A DNA stretch of 64,000 nt from Trichomonas vaginalis G3 (GCF_026262505.1 NC_067207.1:12616082-12680081), one strand, 5' to 3'; counted from the stretch's first letter, positions 17,381 through 28,300 are shown. Numbers and translations: made by a program. The notes: a model not told the origin generated them from the letters alone.

Positions 17381-17400
17381 TTTTTATCCGAATCAAATAC
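17381..17400 (+). promoter_or_regulatory. TTTTTATCCGAAT start motif
   Basis: TTTTTATCCGAATCAAATAC lies immediately before the ATG at 17401. It matches the minus-strand copy at 16612-16628. Both genes are capsid genes, so this may mark a virion-gene promoter. Confidence 0.5.
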
Positions 17401-18966
17401 ATGCAGAACGAACAGCTAAACGAATTTACTCCAGCAGAGCATATTCATCAGATTCGCTCATATTTCGATATCATAGACAATGCAGTTCAAATTGGTGACA
17501 CTAATAGAAAATATTCTGACGCAAAGATTCCATCACAACCTGGAACTGCTAAAGATAACACATGGGTAACATTTAATCTCTCACCTCCTGGTGAAAATAT
17601 GTTGGACCTTTACAATACATTCATTACGTATAAGATGGAAGGTCAATTTATTGTAGATAAAGAAATTGGTTCGGGTTCCAATAAAACAAACCCACCAGGA
17701 TTTTGGATTGGTTTCGATGACGCTTTCTATGCAGTTGCTGGATATCAAATCCTTGCAAATGGTCGTATCGTATATTCTCAAGACAACGCAAGAGAAGAAG
17801 CATATATAACTTCAAACTCACAAACTACCGAACAAATAAAGAAAGTAGATGTTTTCTCAAAGACCCGACATGAAGATGTATGGAGTCATTCGGGAACATG
17901 CAGAACAGGACAAATTGTTAGTGGTCCAATTACAGCAGGAAAATCATTTGATTTTAAGCTTCGTTTAAGAATTCCTGTTAGAAGATTCCTTCCATTAGAA
18001 GCTATTCGATTTATTCCAGCTTTTGCAGGAAACATTCAGCTTAAAGTAAAGTTCAGTAGCGACGCCTTACAATGCACATCTATATCTGTAAATGATATCA
18101 TTGCTTTCAATCCAACCTTAAAGTTGCATTTGCTTCAGATTCAAATCCACCGACAATAAATTTGTTCCATGGAATGAACCATTCACTATGATAACGAAGG
18201 CAATAGAAGCTAGTGGAACAGTTACTATTACAACTGTAACCAGCAACTATTTCGAACAAAGATGGATTTTAATGAATGTTTCATTCATCCAAAGTCATTC
18301 TCTTTAGACCCTAACATTTATACAGAACTTGTAGAACATTATACAAACGAGGCTTTATGTTTTCCTGTTAAAGTTATGGATTGGATTCCTATGGACGGTT
18401 CATTCTCAAAGAATACAGATAGTTCAAGTGCAACATTTACAGCAGCTTATACGCCTATTAATGTTAAAAGTATTTGGGCACTATTTAGAAAGAAAGACAA
18501 CTATTATGTTAATTTTGAGAACCTAAGTTTAAATATCTTCAGCTTTCCATGGGAGCTTATGGAAATATGCCTGCAGAACCCGAAAAATCATATGGACCTG
18601 TATTTTATGAAATGGTTGCGAACGCCTGCAATACAAACAATGATATGATAGGATTTAATGAAGATGTTATGAGGTCATTGGTGGATGATGGTAGTGTGGA
18701 ACATAAATGGGATAGCTATGACAACACACATTTCTTATGTGGTTTTCCAACTGAAGTGGACTTTTGCTTCCAGCAAGGTCAAACATCTACTGCTCCAATA
18801 ACATACAAATTGTCTGTTAAAGGACCTATTGAACTAGCAACTGAAAACGTACCAAAGCCACTTATTGGATTTATGAGGGATTTGCTTTGCATTCAGGTGC
18901 GTGCTAATGGCATCCCATAATAAGATTAGATGACTATAACTTAGCAACTGACGACAGTGAGGAATA
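17401..18966 (+). pseudogene. Polinton B major capsid protein region
   Basis: The region starts MQNEQLNEFTPAEHIHQIRS and contains the words usual for the double jelly-roll major capsid protein of Polintons: TWVTFNLSPPGENMLDLYNT near the start, FDDAFYAVAGYQILANGRIV, RLRIPVRRFLPLEAIRFIPA and later PTEVDFCFQQGQ. This protein builds the icosahedral shell. The order and spacing of these parts fit the family. The region is broken, about two breaks. A capsid-type start motif lies just upstream. Confidence 0.75.
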
Positions 18967-18997
18967 AAGGATGAACGTTTATTTTTAAAGCTTGTAA

Positions 18998-19468
18998 ATG
19001 AGTTCTTCATCAAGCTCTCGTGAACCTTCACCATCTATGAAACAAACTTTACCAAACGATTATGGAGCACCTATTGAATATTTCTTACGAGCTGCACAAT
19101 GGCAAAGAGCAGTCTCGCCAAGGTTAGGTGTTCCGCCAGCTCCTGTCAAAAATAGCATTTGGTCAAGTCCTTATATAAAATATGGTCTCCCACTAGGTTT
19201 GCTAGCTACAGCAGGAGCAGTAATGATGTTGAAAAGAAACAAAGCAAATGTTATAAATAATACTGAAGTAGCTGAAGTTAAACAAACTCCAACACCTTCG
19301 CCAAAACCAACGTCAAAACCAACGCCTTCACAAGCAAAACCTTCAATGACTCCTGAACCTATGGAATTACAAACTCCTGTTCAAAAGTCAACTCCTAAAC
19401 CGACTCCAACATTTAAACCAGAACCTACTCCTCAAATAAATCGTAAAACTCCTGCGTTTCCTTACTGA
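18998..19468 (+). CDS. Polinton B Pro/Thr-rich membrane-segment protein
   Basis: The 156-residue product begins MSSSSSSREPSPSMKQTLPN. A hydrophobic segment (PLGLLATAGAVMML) lies near residues 65-80, followed by a long Pro-Thr-Lys-rich tail with TPTPSPKPTSKPTPS. It may be a virion membrane or pVI-like protein; this is inference from composition and place after the capsid gene. AACGTTTATTTTTAAAG lies 10-27 nt upstream of the ATG, as before 5178. It looks whole. Confidence 0.5.
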   Translation: MSSSSSSREPSPSMKQTLPNDYGAPIEYFLRAAQWQRAVSPRLGVPPAPVKNSIWSSPYIKYGLPLGLLATAGAVMMLKRNKANVINNTEVAEVKQTPTPSPKPTSKPTPSQAKPSMTPEPMELQTPVQKSTPKPTPTFKPEPTPQINRKTPAFPY

Positions 19469-19473
19469 AAAAA

Positions 19474-19509
19474 TAACGTTATTTTTATTTAATATTAAAA
19501 TTTTTATTT
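19474..19509 (+). promoter_or_regulatory. AACGTTATTTTTA-type promoter motif
   Basis: AACGTTATTTTTATTTAATA begins 43 nt before the ATG at 19517 and ends in AAAATTTTTATTTG, the second half of the motif set. Confidence 0.5.
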
Positions 19510-19516
19510 GATTGAA

Positions 19517-19753
19517 ATGACGACTAAAGTCACTGAAGCAATGAAACAAAAGTTTTTGGTAGAATACCTTAAATCAGGAACTATTCCAGAAGGTTTTTAC
19601 ATTCATACTATGAAGGATGGTAGAGTTCAGTTTAGAAAGATAAAGCAACCATTAGATAAAGAAGGAATTTTGAGAAAGATTAAACTTCATGAGGACAACA
19701 TTGCTAAACTTAAGAAGAAGTTAGAAGAGTTGGAGAAAGGAAGAGAGTTATAA
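19517..19753 (+). CDS. Polinton B 78-residue protein
   Basis: The product begins MTTKVTEAMKQKFLVEYLKS. Residues 25-45 (GFYIHTMKDGRVQFRKIKQP) share the pattern F-Y, K-D-G, R-K and P-L with the product at 16940, and a charged coiled coil (DNIAKLKKKLEELEKG) follows to the end. The start is the first ATG after the promoter-like motif. It looks whole; its role is unknown. Confidence 0.5.
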   Translation: MTTKVTEAMKQKFLVEYLKSGTIPEGFYIHTMKDGRVQFRKIKQPLDKEGILRKIKLHEDNIAKLKKKLEELEKGREL

Positions 19754-19787
19754 AGCAATGAGAACGTTTATGTTATGAGAAATTTTT

Positions 19788-19820
19788 AACGTTAGTTTTA
19801 TTTTTACTGAAAATTTTTAT
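19788..19820 (+). promoter_or_regulatory. AACGTTAGTTTTA-type promoter motif
   Basis: AACGTTAGTTTTATTTTTAC starts 43 nt before the ATG at 19831 and is followed by AAAATTTTTATTTGG, close to the copy before the HNH gene. Confidence 0.6.
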
Positions 19821-19830
19821 TTGGATGTAA

Positions 19831-20115
19831 ATGACAGAACAAAAGCAACTCATACAAATCAAAACATATAACAAACATACATTTAAACATTTATTCTTCC
19901 TTCCTGAGTATAACATGTTCTTTACACTTCATCCTAGACCAGTTGACTATACACTGACTGTTTATAAAGATTGTCATGGTAGTTTTATAAAAACTTATGA
20001 TGATGAAGGTAAGTTAACAAGACTATGCATTTCAAAACTTGAGAAACTTTATGACTTCAAGTATGACTACAATAGAGTTAACACTGATGATGAAGATATT
20101 GAAGAAAATTTATGA
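19831..20115 (+). CDS. Polinton right-end 94-residue protein (copy B)
   Basis: It is the counterpart of the gene at 5178, with the same N-terminus (MTEQKQLIQIKTYNKHTFKH) and the same acidic tail. The differences cluster in the middle third. As in copy A it is the last gene before the right end of the element, but here it carries the GTTAGTTTTA promoter type, whereas copy A has AACGTTTATTTTTATATAA. The role is unknown; it looks whole. Confidence 0.6.
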   Translation: MTEQKQLIQIKTYNKHTFKHLFFLPEYNMFFTLHPRPVDYTLTVYKDCHGSFIKTYDDEGKLTRLCISKLEKLYDFKYDYNRVNTDDEDIEENL

Positions 20116-20310
20116 GAACGTTTATTTTTTCATTAGTGAGTTCGTTAGTGAGGTGAAATTGTTGGCGGTTTTGTAAATATTTAAGGTTAAGTTAGTGTTG
20201 TCGTTTGTGTTGTAAAATATACGTTAACGGTTTCGTAAAGTGTCAAAACAGCTAAGTTGTGTATGGAGGCGCGCAGTGCCACAGTACACGACTTAGGTTT
20301 ACTAACTATG
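20116..20310 (+). repeat. right end of Polinton B with GC-rich palindrome
   Basis: The order of parts matches 5463-5690: AACGTTTATTTT, TTAGTGAGTTCGTTAGTGA, GGTTTTGTAAATATTTAAG, ATATACGTTAACGG, then the imperfect palindrome GTGTATGGAGGCGC-GCA-GTGCCACAGTACAC at about 20262-20292. Host repeat DNA with a second copy at 49657 starts directly after, so the edge lies near 20306-20315. Confidence 0.65.
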
Positions 20311-20314
20311 ATAC

Positions 20315-20611
20315 TATACCAGAACGACTAGTCAATCTGTTGTTTTAATATCGTTTTAAATTTTTTATGCCAAAATAGTACTCTGGCTATCATTGGTAAT
20401 AAGTAAGGTTGCTACTGTTGTAATATTTCGAAAAAATAAAGGTATCAACTTTAATGCAAGATATGATGAGTTGAACATCGAATAATTGGGTTTTTGTAAT
20501 ACTAATCTTCTTTAGTCCCTAGTATATCATTGTTTCATACTAATAACGTGGATCAATTCCGTTTCAATGATCAGATAAAGCAGAAACAATATACTCAGGT
20601 GCCACTTTTTT
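20315..20611 (+). repeat. dispersed ~295 bp repeat, copy 1
   Basis: The stretch from ATACCAGAA to GGTGCCACTTTT is repeated in the same orientation at 49657-49949, with roughly nine in ten bases equal by eye. It begins exactly where Polinton B ends, so the Polinton sits at its left edge. I saw no coding frame or terminal inverted repeat in it. Confidence 0.8.
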
Positions 20612-21833
20612 GGTCTAAAAAATGAGTTCCCCCCTTTTATAAATATTTCATTTATCATACTTAGAGGCAAAATTAAATCTCCGGAAAATCTCAAAATCTC
20701 CGGAGATCGGGGATTCTTCCGGATATTTATTTTTGCTTCAAAGTATTATTAATACAATATACATATAATATGCTATATCTTTTATCATACAACATATATA
20801 GGAAAATGAGTCTGTGATAGTCAATTTGAAAATCGTCATGAAATTCTTTCATATTCATGAATTAATTATATATTACAATATTATGAATAGTGTAAGTCCT
20901 GTATTTACTATTAGATTTGTTCAAATTCATATTTCCCATCCATACTACTAATATCAGATGATATTTTATAATATATCCGTGTAAATATCACAAATATATT
21001 CAAAATTAATGAGAAAACGGCAATAATTTTAAATGATTAAAAAATACTTAGAAAAGGGTAAAAATCAAAAATCCGGCGGAGTTGATAAAAATTCCTAAAA
21101 ATCGCCAAATCCGGAGATTCGTGGAGGTGATTCTTTTTATTTTGGAGATTCTGGACAAGCTTATCCTTATTAATAAAAAGCTTAAGGAGAAGCGATGAGG
21201 ATGCAGATGCTGTTAAGGGTGCGCCCGGGAGGATCATGTAAACTTCAGAATTTAGAACCTTAATTTTTAAGCAATAACTTGGTACCTAAATAGGTAGGAA
21301 AACTCTAAAAATATCAAAAAATACAACTTGGCTCCATAATAATCCTGTCATGGTGGCTGTTTGTATCCCCTAGTATTTTCCTCTTGAATCTCTTTTTCTG
21401 GCGAAATTAAATTCAAATCTCAGAAGTAGAAGTGAATAATCGACTTATTACTGCTATTATACGAATAAATAAATTCATTATATTATTTTTATTTACATAA
21501 TATCTGTTTGAAGTCCATAATTCTATAAATTTTTCTTCAAAAACATTACAATCTTGATAGTTTTGATACTGTTTAATAGGTTTTTGGCACCTTATTTAGT
21601 ATTTACTACGTATAGAGTCGATCTGAACTTAATTTTCGGAAATTTAAAATATTTATTATAAGTAAAATCTGATTTGAAATTTATGTTTAACTACTCATAT
21701 CTTGCATTATCCTGAGTAGCTTTTGTAAAAATTCATCAAAAAAGATTTTAACGTGCTTTAATTTTTATTTTTTAAAATAATGCATATTATTATATAACTA
21801 GCATATTTACAAATTTTACTGCTTTCAAAAATT

Positions 21834-21870
21834 TAATCCTCCTCCTCTCAAATAAACGTACATCCGGGTG
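21834..21870 (+). repeat. 37 bp direct repeat, copy 1
   Basis: TAATCCTCCTCCTCTCAAAT and the following AAACGTACAT-C-CGGGTG recur at 28264-28300 with one difference. The copies lie 6.4 kb apart in the same orientation. Confidence 0.8.
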
Positions 21871-23646
21871 GCCTGTTTTTTGCAAAAAATAAAATTTCAT
21901 TTTTTATAAAGGTAGTCTCACGAAAATACGTTATTTTTCCGATGCCTTGGAAGCAGCTTTGCAGGTTACCCGTAAGGTAACCAGTAGAAGTTTCTGAGCA
22001 AGGATGAAGAAGATTAAAGAGCCTTTTTATTGCAAACGCTATATTTGTAAGTGTCTTTGTAGAACTTCTCATAAATTCAAAGATTTCCAAAAACGAATTT
22101 TTCGATTTTGATATATTAAATGATATTTAAACAAATTATAGATGTGTTTGCAATTAAAAAAATCCGAGTTAACTACAATATCTTCAATTTTTGTCGTTCA
22201 CTTTTTCATGTCATACTGATAGCAAGAATACTCACCCAATTTGGTTACACTTCATGATAGTTTGAAGTAAAAAAATGCCACAGTTTTTTTTATTTGATAT
22301 CGTTATCTAAATTTTGTACAGAAATGAAATAAATTATAATATGAAACGTGTGTTATTATGCTTGTTGGGAAACAATCCAATACTTATGTCTGAATGAAAT
22401 GATTATTTCTACGAGATTTTTCATATTCAGCTAATAATGCTATCAAAATCAAATAACAATAAAAAGTTATTTTGTACATAATGTAACTTAATCTTTAATA
22501 CTATATAGAACTTCGAAATACGACTAAACGGTGCGAGTTACGCGATTAAATACCTTTTTTTCGATCGAAACTTGAAAGTGAGGATAACTCAATGGGTAGG
22601 GGTATGTGTTCGACTTTTTCTATTGGGCAACTATTTTTTTCTTTTCATTGTTTCAGCATTTTTTTATGCGATTATGCATAATTATTTGATTTCCTATATA
22701 TTCAATAATAAATTTGTTCCGAACTCTTAACAAATAAATAAATTTTTAGAATATTTAAATTTATAGCTCCCTACATTAATATAAAGTGTTCGAATAGTTC
22801 ATATATAGTTTCTTTAAAATAATTTGTTTCATTTTAAATTGGTTTGGCACAATGCTTGACATAACATGCACAAAGCTATGCCATTTTAAAATATGTATAT
22901 CAATCAAGCCGATTAAGTCCATCCTAAACGAAAATCATCGATACTCATGAATTTATGATAGTCGTTCTTGATATAATTGCGCGTTTTAAAAAATGCTTAC
23001 TTTTGAACACAGAACTTATCTATCCATATTTATCAATGAAAGTTTATAAGATGCATTAATGACAAAACCTTACTTTATCAATTATAATCTTATCGTAAAT
23101 TTCAAACTACAATACTGTGGGGCAAATATTAAATAACCACTATGTTGCGGATTTTATGTAAGTCTGCAAACTGTAAAATGTAATTAAACACAAATAAAAA
23201 AATGTAAATTTTAATCGAGAAATTTAGCAATCTTGAAAGCCTTGATCGGCATCTTTTACAAGATGTCAGTAATGCATATTCAATAACTATGAAAATCTAG
23301 CCAAGCATGGATTTTTTTCGAAAAAAAATTGTATTAAATTTCATTTTTCATTCTTTATACAAGTTTTAACCTTTGGTGCAATTATATCCTATCGCAAATG
23401 CATTATTGACGTTATTACTTGGATACTTCTTCATAACGCTAAATCTTCAAATTAGTTATGTGTTTGTTACTAATAGAAGTTGGAAAGGTATTAAAAAAGG
23501 AAATGTTAATAAATATACATGTTTAATTAAAAAACAAACAAGAATAAATTAAATAATTTTATTTCTTAGGAAAGTCTAAGTTTTGTAATAGATAAATTGC
23601 TTTTTTGTCTCTCTTTCTTCATCAATTGCTTCTGGATGTTGATTTC

Positions 23647-23836
23647 TCAGGGTGGCAGACGGACATACTTAATTAAAACATCATGGGCAATATCAAACCA
23701 TTGTTTTAGTTCGTTGGCAGAAGGAAAATGATCTTCTTGTATTGGCGTTATTAATGATTGAAAATCATCAGTTGATTCTGCATTTTGGGAATTTTCCAAA
23801 TTTTCATTTGGAAAATTTGAATTTTGAGATATTGTT
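23647..23836 (-). pseudogene. possible coding shard
   Basis: On the minus strand about 62 codons are open to a TGA, ending with DDFQSLITPIQEDHFPSANE and then LKQWFDIAHDVLIKYVRLPP. The composition is protein-like and unlike the surrounding DNA, but there is no start codon and I do not recognise the family. It may be the last part of a dead gene. Confidence 0.3.
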
Positions 23837-24551
23837 TAAGCACTCAGATCTCATTTTTAAAATATCTGCACCAAATTCTTACATCTGATAATTTTCATGT
23901 GTAACCAATGTTTCCCAATCCATTTGCCATACCCTACTAATCGCAAATTCATTCCCTTTAATTTTGTATTAAATTTAAATTCCAATCTTAATTTCTACAT
24001 TATTTATGCTAACCCTTTAAATTTTGTTCTTATTTATTCACCCTCAGATACAAATTTATTTAGAATGTATTCCTCTGAGGTCTATATTTGTATTCGAAAA
24101 TAAAATCTTTAAAACTCTCTAAGTTATCATTTTCTCTTCAGATATCTAATATTTTTCTAATGACATAACTACTTTGGACGCATATCCAAATTCCAAAAAA
24201 AATATGGAAAAAATAAAAATGAAATTGAAAAATACAATTTTTGATATGTAAAAAGAGATTTTGAAAAAAATTGGGAAAAAGAGTATCTAATAAAATTGTT
24301 TGAGATCTATGTAGACATAGTTTTTACATTAAAAAATCAATAATATTGAAATTGATCTGAATATATCTTTTTTTTTTAAGTTTGAATGCATTAATCTCAA
24401 AGCATTTGATAAAATACTGGTTTTATTTCAAAATTCTAAATAATTTGTAATTAGATCTTTATGATGTAATTTAATTTTAAACAAGTACAGATAAAGAGAA
24501 TCATAATAAAGGTGATCTATATTGCTTAAGTAAAATTGAGTATAATAGATC

Positions 24552-25118
24552 GATCTTAGCAACAAGATCTGAGGAAGTAGATTTGAGAGTCGAGAGTTTA
24601 GATCTTAGCAACAAGATCTGAGGAAATAGATTTGAGAGTCGAGAGTTTAGATCTTAGCAACAAGATCTGAGAGAGTAGAGTTTAGATCTTAGCAACAAGA
24701 TCTGAGGAAGTAGATTTGAGAGTCGAGAGTTTGGATCTTAGCAACAAGATCTGAGGAAGTAGATCTTAGCAACAAGATCAAGAGGAAGTAGATCTTAGCA
24801 ACAAGATCTGAGGAAGTAGATTTGAGAGTCGAGAGTTTGGATCTTAGAAACAAGATCTGAGGAAGTAGATTTGAGAGTCGAGAGTTTAGATCTTAGCAAC
24901 AAGATCTGAGGAAGTAGATCTTAGCAACAAGATCTGAGGAAGTAGATTTGAGAGTCGAGAGTTTAGATCTTAGCAACAAGATCTGAGGAAGTAGATCTTA
25001 GCAACAAGATCTGAGGAAGTAGATCTTAGCAACAAGATCTGAGGAAGTAGATCTTAGCAACAATATCTGAGGAAATAGATTTGAGAGTCGAGAGTTTGGA
25101 TCTTAGCAACTAGATCTG
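24552..25118 (+). repeat. GATCTTAGCAACAAGATC minisatellite
   Basis: About a dozen irregular units combine AGATCTTAGCAACAAGATCT (a hairpin with stem AGATCT) with GAGGAAGTAGATTTGAGAGT and CGAGAGTTT. Units of about 31 bp (short) and about 58 bp (with the extra GAGAGTCGAGAGTTT block) alternate. It lies in gene-free DNA. Confidence 0.9.
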
Positions 25119-26893
25119 AGAGTTTTATCATTTCCGGCATATTGGGCCGAAAAGGAGTGATCCGCGTAAGTATGAAAAAAAGTGAATTTTGTTGTATGGT
25201 GTTTTTTATTATATCCGTTTCTCTCACAATTTTCAATAAATATTATTGTTCAAACGGAAATATAAATAAACAATTCAAAAATAAAAATGTAAATGTAAAT
25301 TGAAAATGTATTATAAACATGCTAAAAAGCGTATATTTTAAACTTAAAGGAAAAATGAAATTCGTAAAAATGAGCATGATGTTTGATAAGGGAGTTTTAA
25401 TTTTTTTTTCAAAAAAATTAAGGAACTTAAATTGAGATTATCAGGCTATGTAGTGGGTATTTTTACGATCTGACTGCAGAAATCGAATCAGCGAGACCCG
25501 AAGATTCATATTCCGCCGGAAAAATAGGGTTTCGAGGCGTAGATAGGGATAAAAAGATGCTTTAAGAAGATCTCAGTAGAAATATGGTTTATAAGAGGAT
25601 ATAGGTCAGGATATAAGATTATGAAAATTGAAGAAGTGAATTATCAAGATGTATTTATGAGTAAACTATATTGTTTTAAGCTATCTAAATCTGTTTTGAT
25701 ATAAATTAAAGCGTATACTTATGCAAAATGCGAAATTTAAATTAATACTTTTTTTTGCTATTTGGACACAAAGCTAACAATCCATCCAATAAATGACGTA
25801 TACCTAGCGAGATGAAGCATTTTAACATGAAAGACAAGAAAATCTGATTACTTGTGTTGAAAGTTTCTGTATTTCGTCTTCTTCCAAACACAGCGTTCAG
25901 ATGCAGAAGAAAATGCAGCCGTAATGACGCAAAAAGACACTAAAATAAATTGGAGAATTTCTGGAAAGTTTTTACTGAGCTTTGTTATTGAACCCGAATT
26001 TGTTGCTGAGTGACAGGATATTAAATCTACGACATTCATGAGTAATTGTTATCAATTTGTCAATAAATTATGTTGAAGATGGTTTAAATGTCTTCGAAGG
26101 CATGAAATTAGATCCTAAATCTGTTTGAGTTAATAAAAGAGAACAAATGTTGAAAGAGTTGTCATATTGCCTACAAAATTTTCAAACATTTGCATTGAGA
26201 CAATGTGAAAAAATGATGTCCAAAATACCTTTACTAAAATATTTTTAATTTGAATCATAACAAGGAAAAACAATAATGGCAGAATAAGAAAAAAAAACAA
26301 AGATGTTATGATTTGAACAGTTGCCTTTTAGATTCAAAAAGAGCATAGGGTTCCCAACCACTACACTACCTTCCTTTCTGATAAAAAGCTGAATAATTAG
26401 TATTTAATGAATTCTCCAACTTGGGGATTTGCGGCTTTTCCAAAATCTGTTATGATAGTTCTATATAGCAATTGATATATAATATGTTTTTTATAATCAA
26501 ATAATTTTTTAGTCCAGATAAATTTTTTAAAATTTCAAAGTCTTTCCATTCTACTAACGCTCTTCACATCCATATTCTTTACCATATATGTAATATAACG
26601 CCTTATTTTAATTCCCATGTTTACGATTTATTTGTCGAAAAACTGTCTTGCCCATTAACATCTCGCGAAAATTTTCGACTTTTTGAATGGCCGTTTTCAA
26701 GATCTCAAAAACTGTGGGATATTTTTTACAAAGCTAATCGACATTTATTTACCACATATATGTACTATACAATGCACCTGGTTTCATCGAATTTTTACCG
26801 TCAGTTTTCTCGTGAGACTACCTTTTTTTTATGCTTAAAAAGTCAGAATTTTTATTTGCTTCTGGGATATATGATGGCTATATCAGATGCCCA
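25119..26893. other. gene-free stretch
   Basis: AT-rich DNA with no open frame that I can support. A CGCCGGAAAAATAGGG word at about 25513 resembles the CCGGCGG words near 21075. The 12-mer CGTGAGACTACC at 26811 is the inverse of 21911-21922. Confidence 0.5.
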
Positions 26894-28008
26894 TAGGGTT
26901 GTTAAAAATATCAAAAATTAGCGTTTTGAAGACACCATGGTGTCTTATAATTTTCCCTTCCTTATTGGCGTGTAGAAATAAATGCGCCAATAGATTGAAG
27001 AAGAAGAATTGTTTTTCTCTTAATGAACTTTAATCCTTTTGATATAAGAATATTAAAAACATTAATATAATTTCGATTTCTGAAATTAAATTTCCAAATT
27101 TTTTGTCGATTTCGGAAATAACAGGATCCCGCATCCAACACGCAACAACAAAACACAAAACACACTTTTTGGTTCTTTCATCGTTTTAATGGTAATTTAT
27201 GTAATACATGATTTGGATAAATTTTACAAAAATAGAACCTATATTATATTCTTTTCAAAGATTCTTGCAAATCATCAAAAATAATTGTATTTTAAAAAAC
27301 GATCAAATTATCCTTTCATTATTTTAAACTTAAATTAGTTTTTATGATTGACTAAAGCAATCATATTTATTCATCATTAAATAAACAAAAAAATAATATT
27401 TGAGAGTTATTTCAAAAAAAACACATTGAATTTATTAATTTGTCTCAATTTCAGTATTATAAATTTTTATAATTTCAATATTTTGAAATACACTTTTTAA
27501 TATTTCAATATTTATGATATTTCAATGTATTAAGTGGTCTCAAATTGAGCTTCTCAAATATAAGTTGGCCTATTCAAATAATAAAATTAAATAATATTTA
27601 AAATAATAAATAAAAGTGATTGAGGTCATAGCAAAACGGCTGTTTCAGTCATTAATTCTTAAAAATAAAAAGGGTAAAAACTAAATAAAATGGGTAAAAT
27701 TCAATAGTGTCTGTGCTATCGTTCAATTTGAAGGTGTCTTTTGAAGCCGCAAGACACATTGAATTTTTGAATAGTGTATTATGGTTTGACAGACACCAAT
27801 GAAAAAAATAAAATGATATTTATTTTAAATATATAAGATCCTTATATAAAATATAAATATTTTATCGTTTTATTTTCTTGTTTTAGAAATGTTTTTTATT
27901 GAAAAATCAATAAAACTAACTCCAAAATAAAATTTTTGATTTAAAGACACTATGATGACACCAGGCAAATCTTCCAAGACACCTATCGTCGGGAATCTAA
28001 CAACCCTA
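26894..28008. mobile_element. non-autonomous DNA transposon (hAT-like) with 8 bp target duplication
   Basis: The ends are perfect 11 bp inverted repeats, TAGGGTTGTTA and TAACAACCCTA, and the flanks are an exact 8 bp duplication GATGCCCA (26886-26893 and 28009-28016). An 8 bp duplication with TAGGG ends fits the hAT superfamily. The 1.1 kb body has no transposase frame; it holds subterminal GGTGTCTT words near both ends (AGACACCATGGTGTCTT at about 26930). It inserted into older repeat DNA, because the sequence on both sides continues one repeat. Confidence 0.75.
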
Positions 28009-28263
28009 GATGCCCATTCTTTTTGATACTCAACATTAAACATAAAACTTAGCCGTTAAGGCTCTTCTGAAAATATTTTTTTTTCGAAAAATTTGCGAAA
28101 AAAATCAAAAAATTTAAAAATCCCCGAATCTGCAGGGATTTTAAAAAATTCTTTTTAGTAAAACTTAAGGATATTGTATCAGATATATTGGTATGGGCAA
28201 ATTCAATTTTAATCCAATATTCATCGAGATATTAAGTTAACGAAGCTTTCAAAATTGAGAGGG

Positions 28264-28300
28264 TAATCCTCCTCCTCTCAAATAAACGTACATGCGGGTG
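28264..28300 (+). repeat. 37 bp direct repeat, copy 2
   Basis: This is the second copy of the block at 21834-21870. It is followed by GGGTGCACCCTTAA, which resembles TTAAGGGTGCGCCC at 21213 in inverse. Confidence 0.8.

Larger units (their letters stand above)
5690..20310 (+). mobile_element. Polinton/Maverick copy B
   Basis: This is a ~14.6 kb Polinton with integrase at the left, then an unknown gene between inverted repeats, a 76 bp satellite, small genes, family B DNA polymerase, HNH endonuclease, penton-like gene, major capsid region and small virion-like genes, ending with the 94-residue gene and the GC-rich palindrome. No ATPase or protease gene was recognised. The element is broken, with roughly ten breaks in all, most of them in the polymerase and capsid regions. 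The small number of changes and the well-kept frames elsewhere suggest a recent insertion. No left terminal inverted repeat was found at the junction with copy A. Confidence 0.85.
20612..24551. other. gene-free AT-rich stretch with transposon debris
   Basis: No convincing gene is present. Fragments of note are CTCCGGAGATCGGGGATTC-type words (20680-20720, 21070-21115), a 37 bp block at 21834-21870 that recurs at 28264-28300, an inverted 12-mer GGTAGTCTCACG (21911) facing CGTGAGACTACC (26811), and a possible coding shard at 23647-23836. TTAAGGGTGCGCCCG at 21213 may be a transposon end. Confidence 0.6.

Noticed and set aside
21848-22090. 80-codon minus-strand frame of higher GC content
   Set aside because: Its end lies in the 37 bp repeat that recurs at 28264 and the product has no recognisable features; it is more likely transposon debris.
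24552-25118. Repeated palindromic unit suggested a CRISPR array
   Set aside because: The linkers are themselves repeats and vary only in length; no unique spacers exist.
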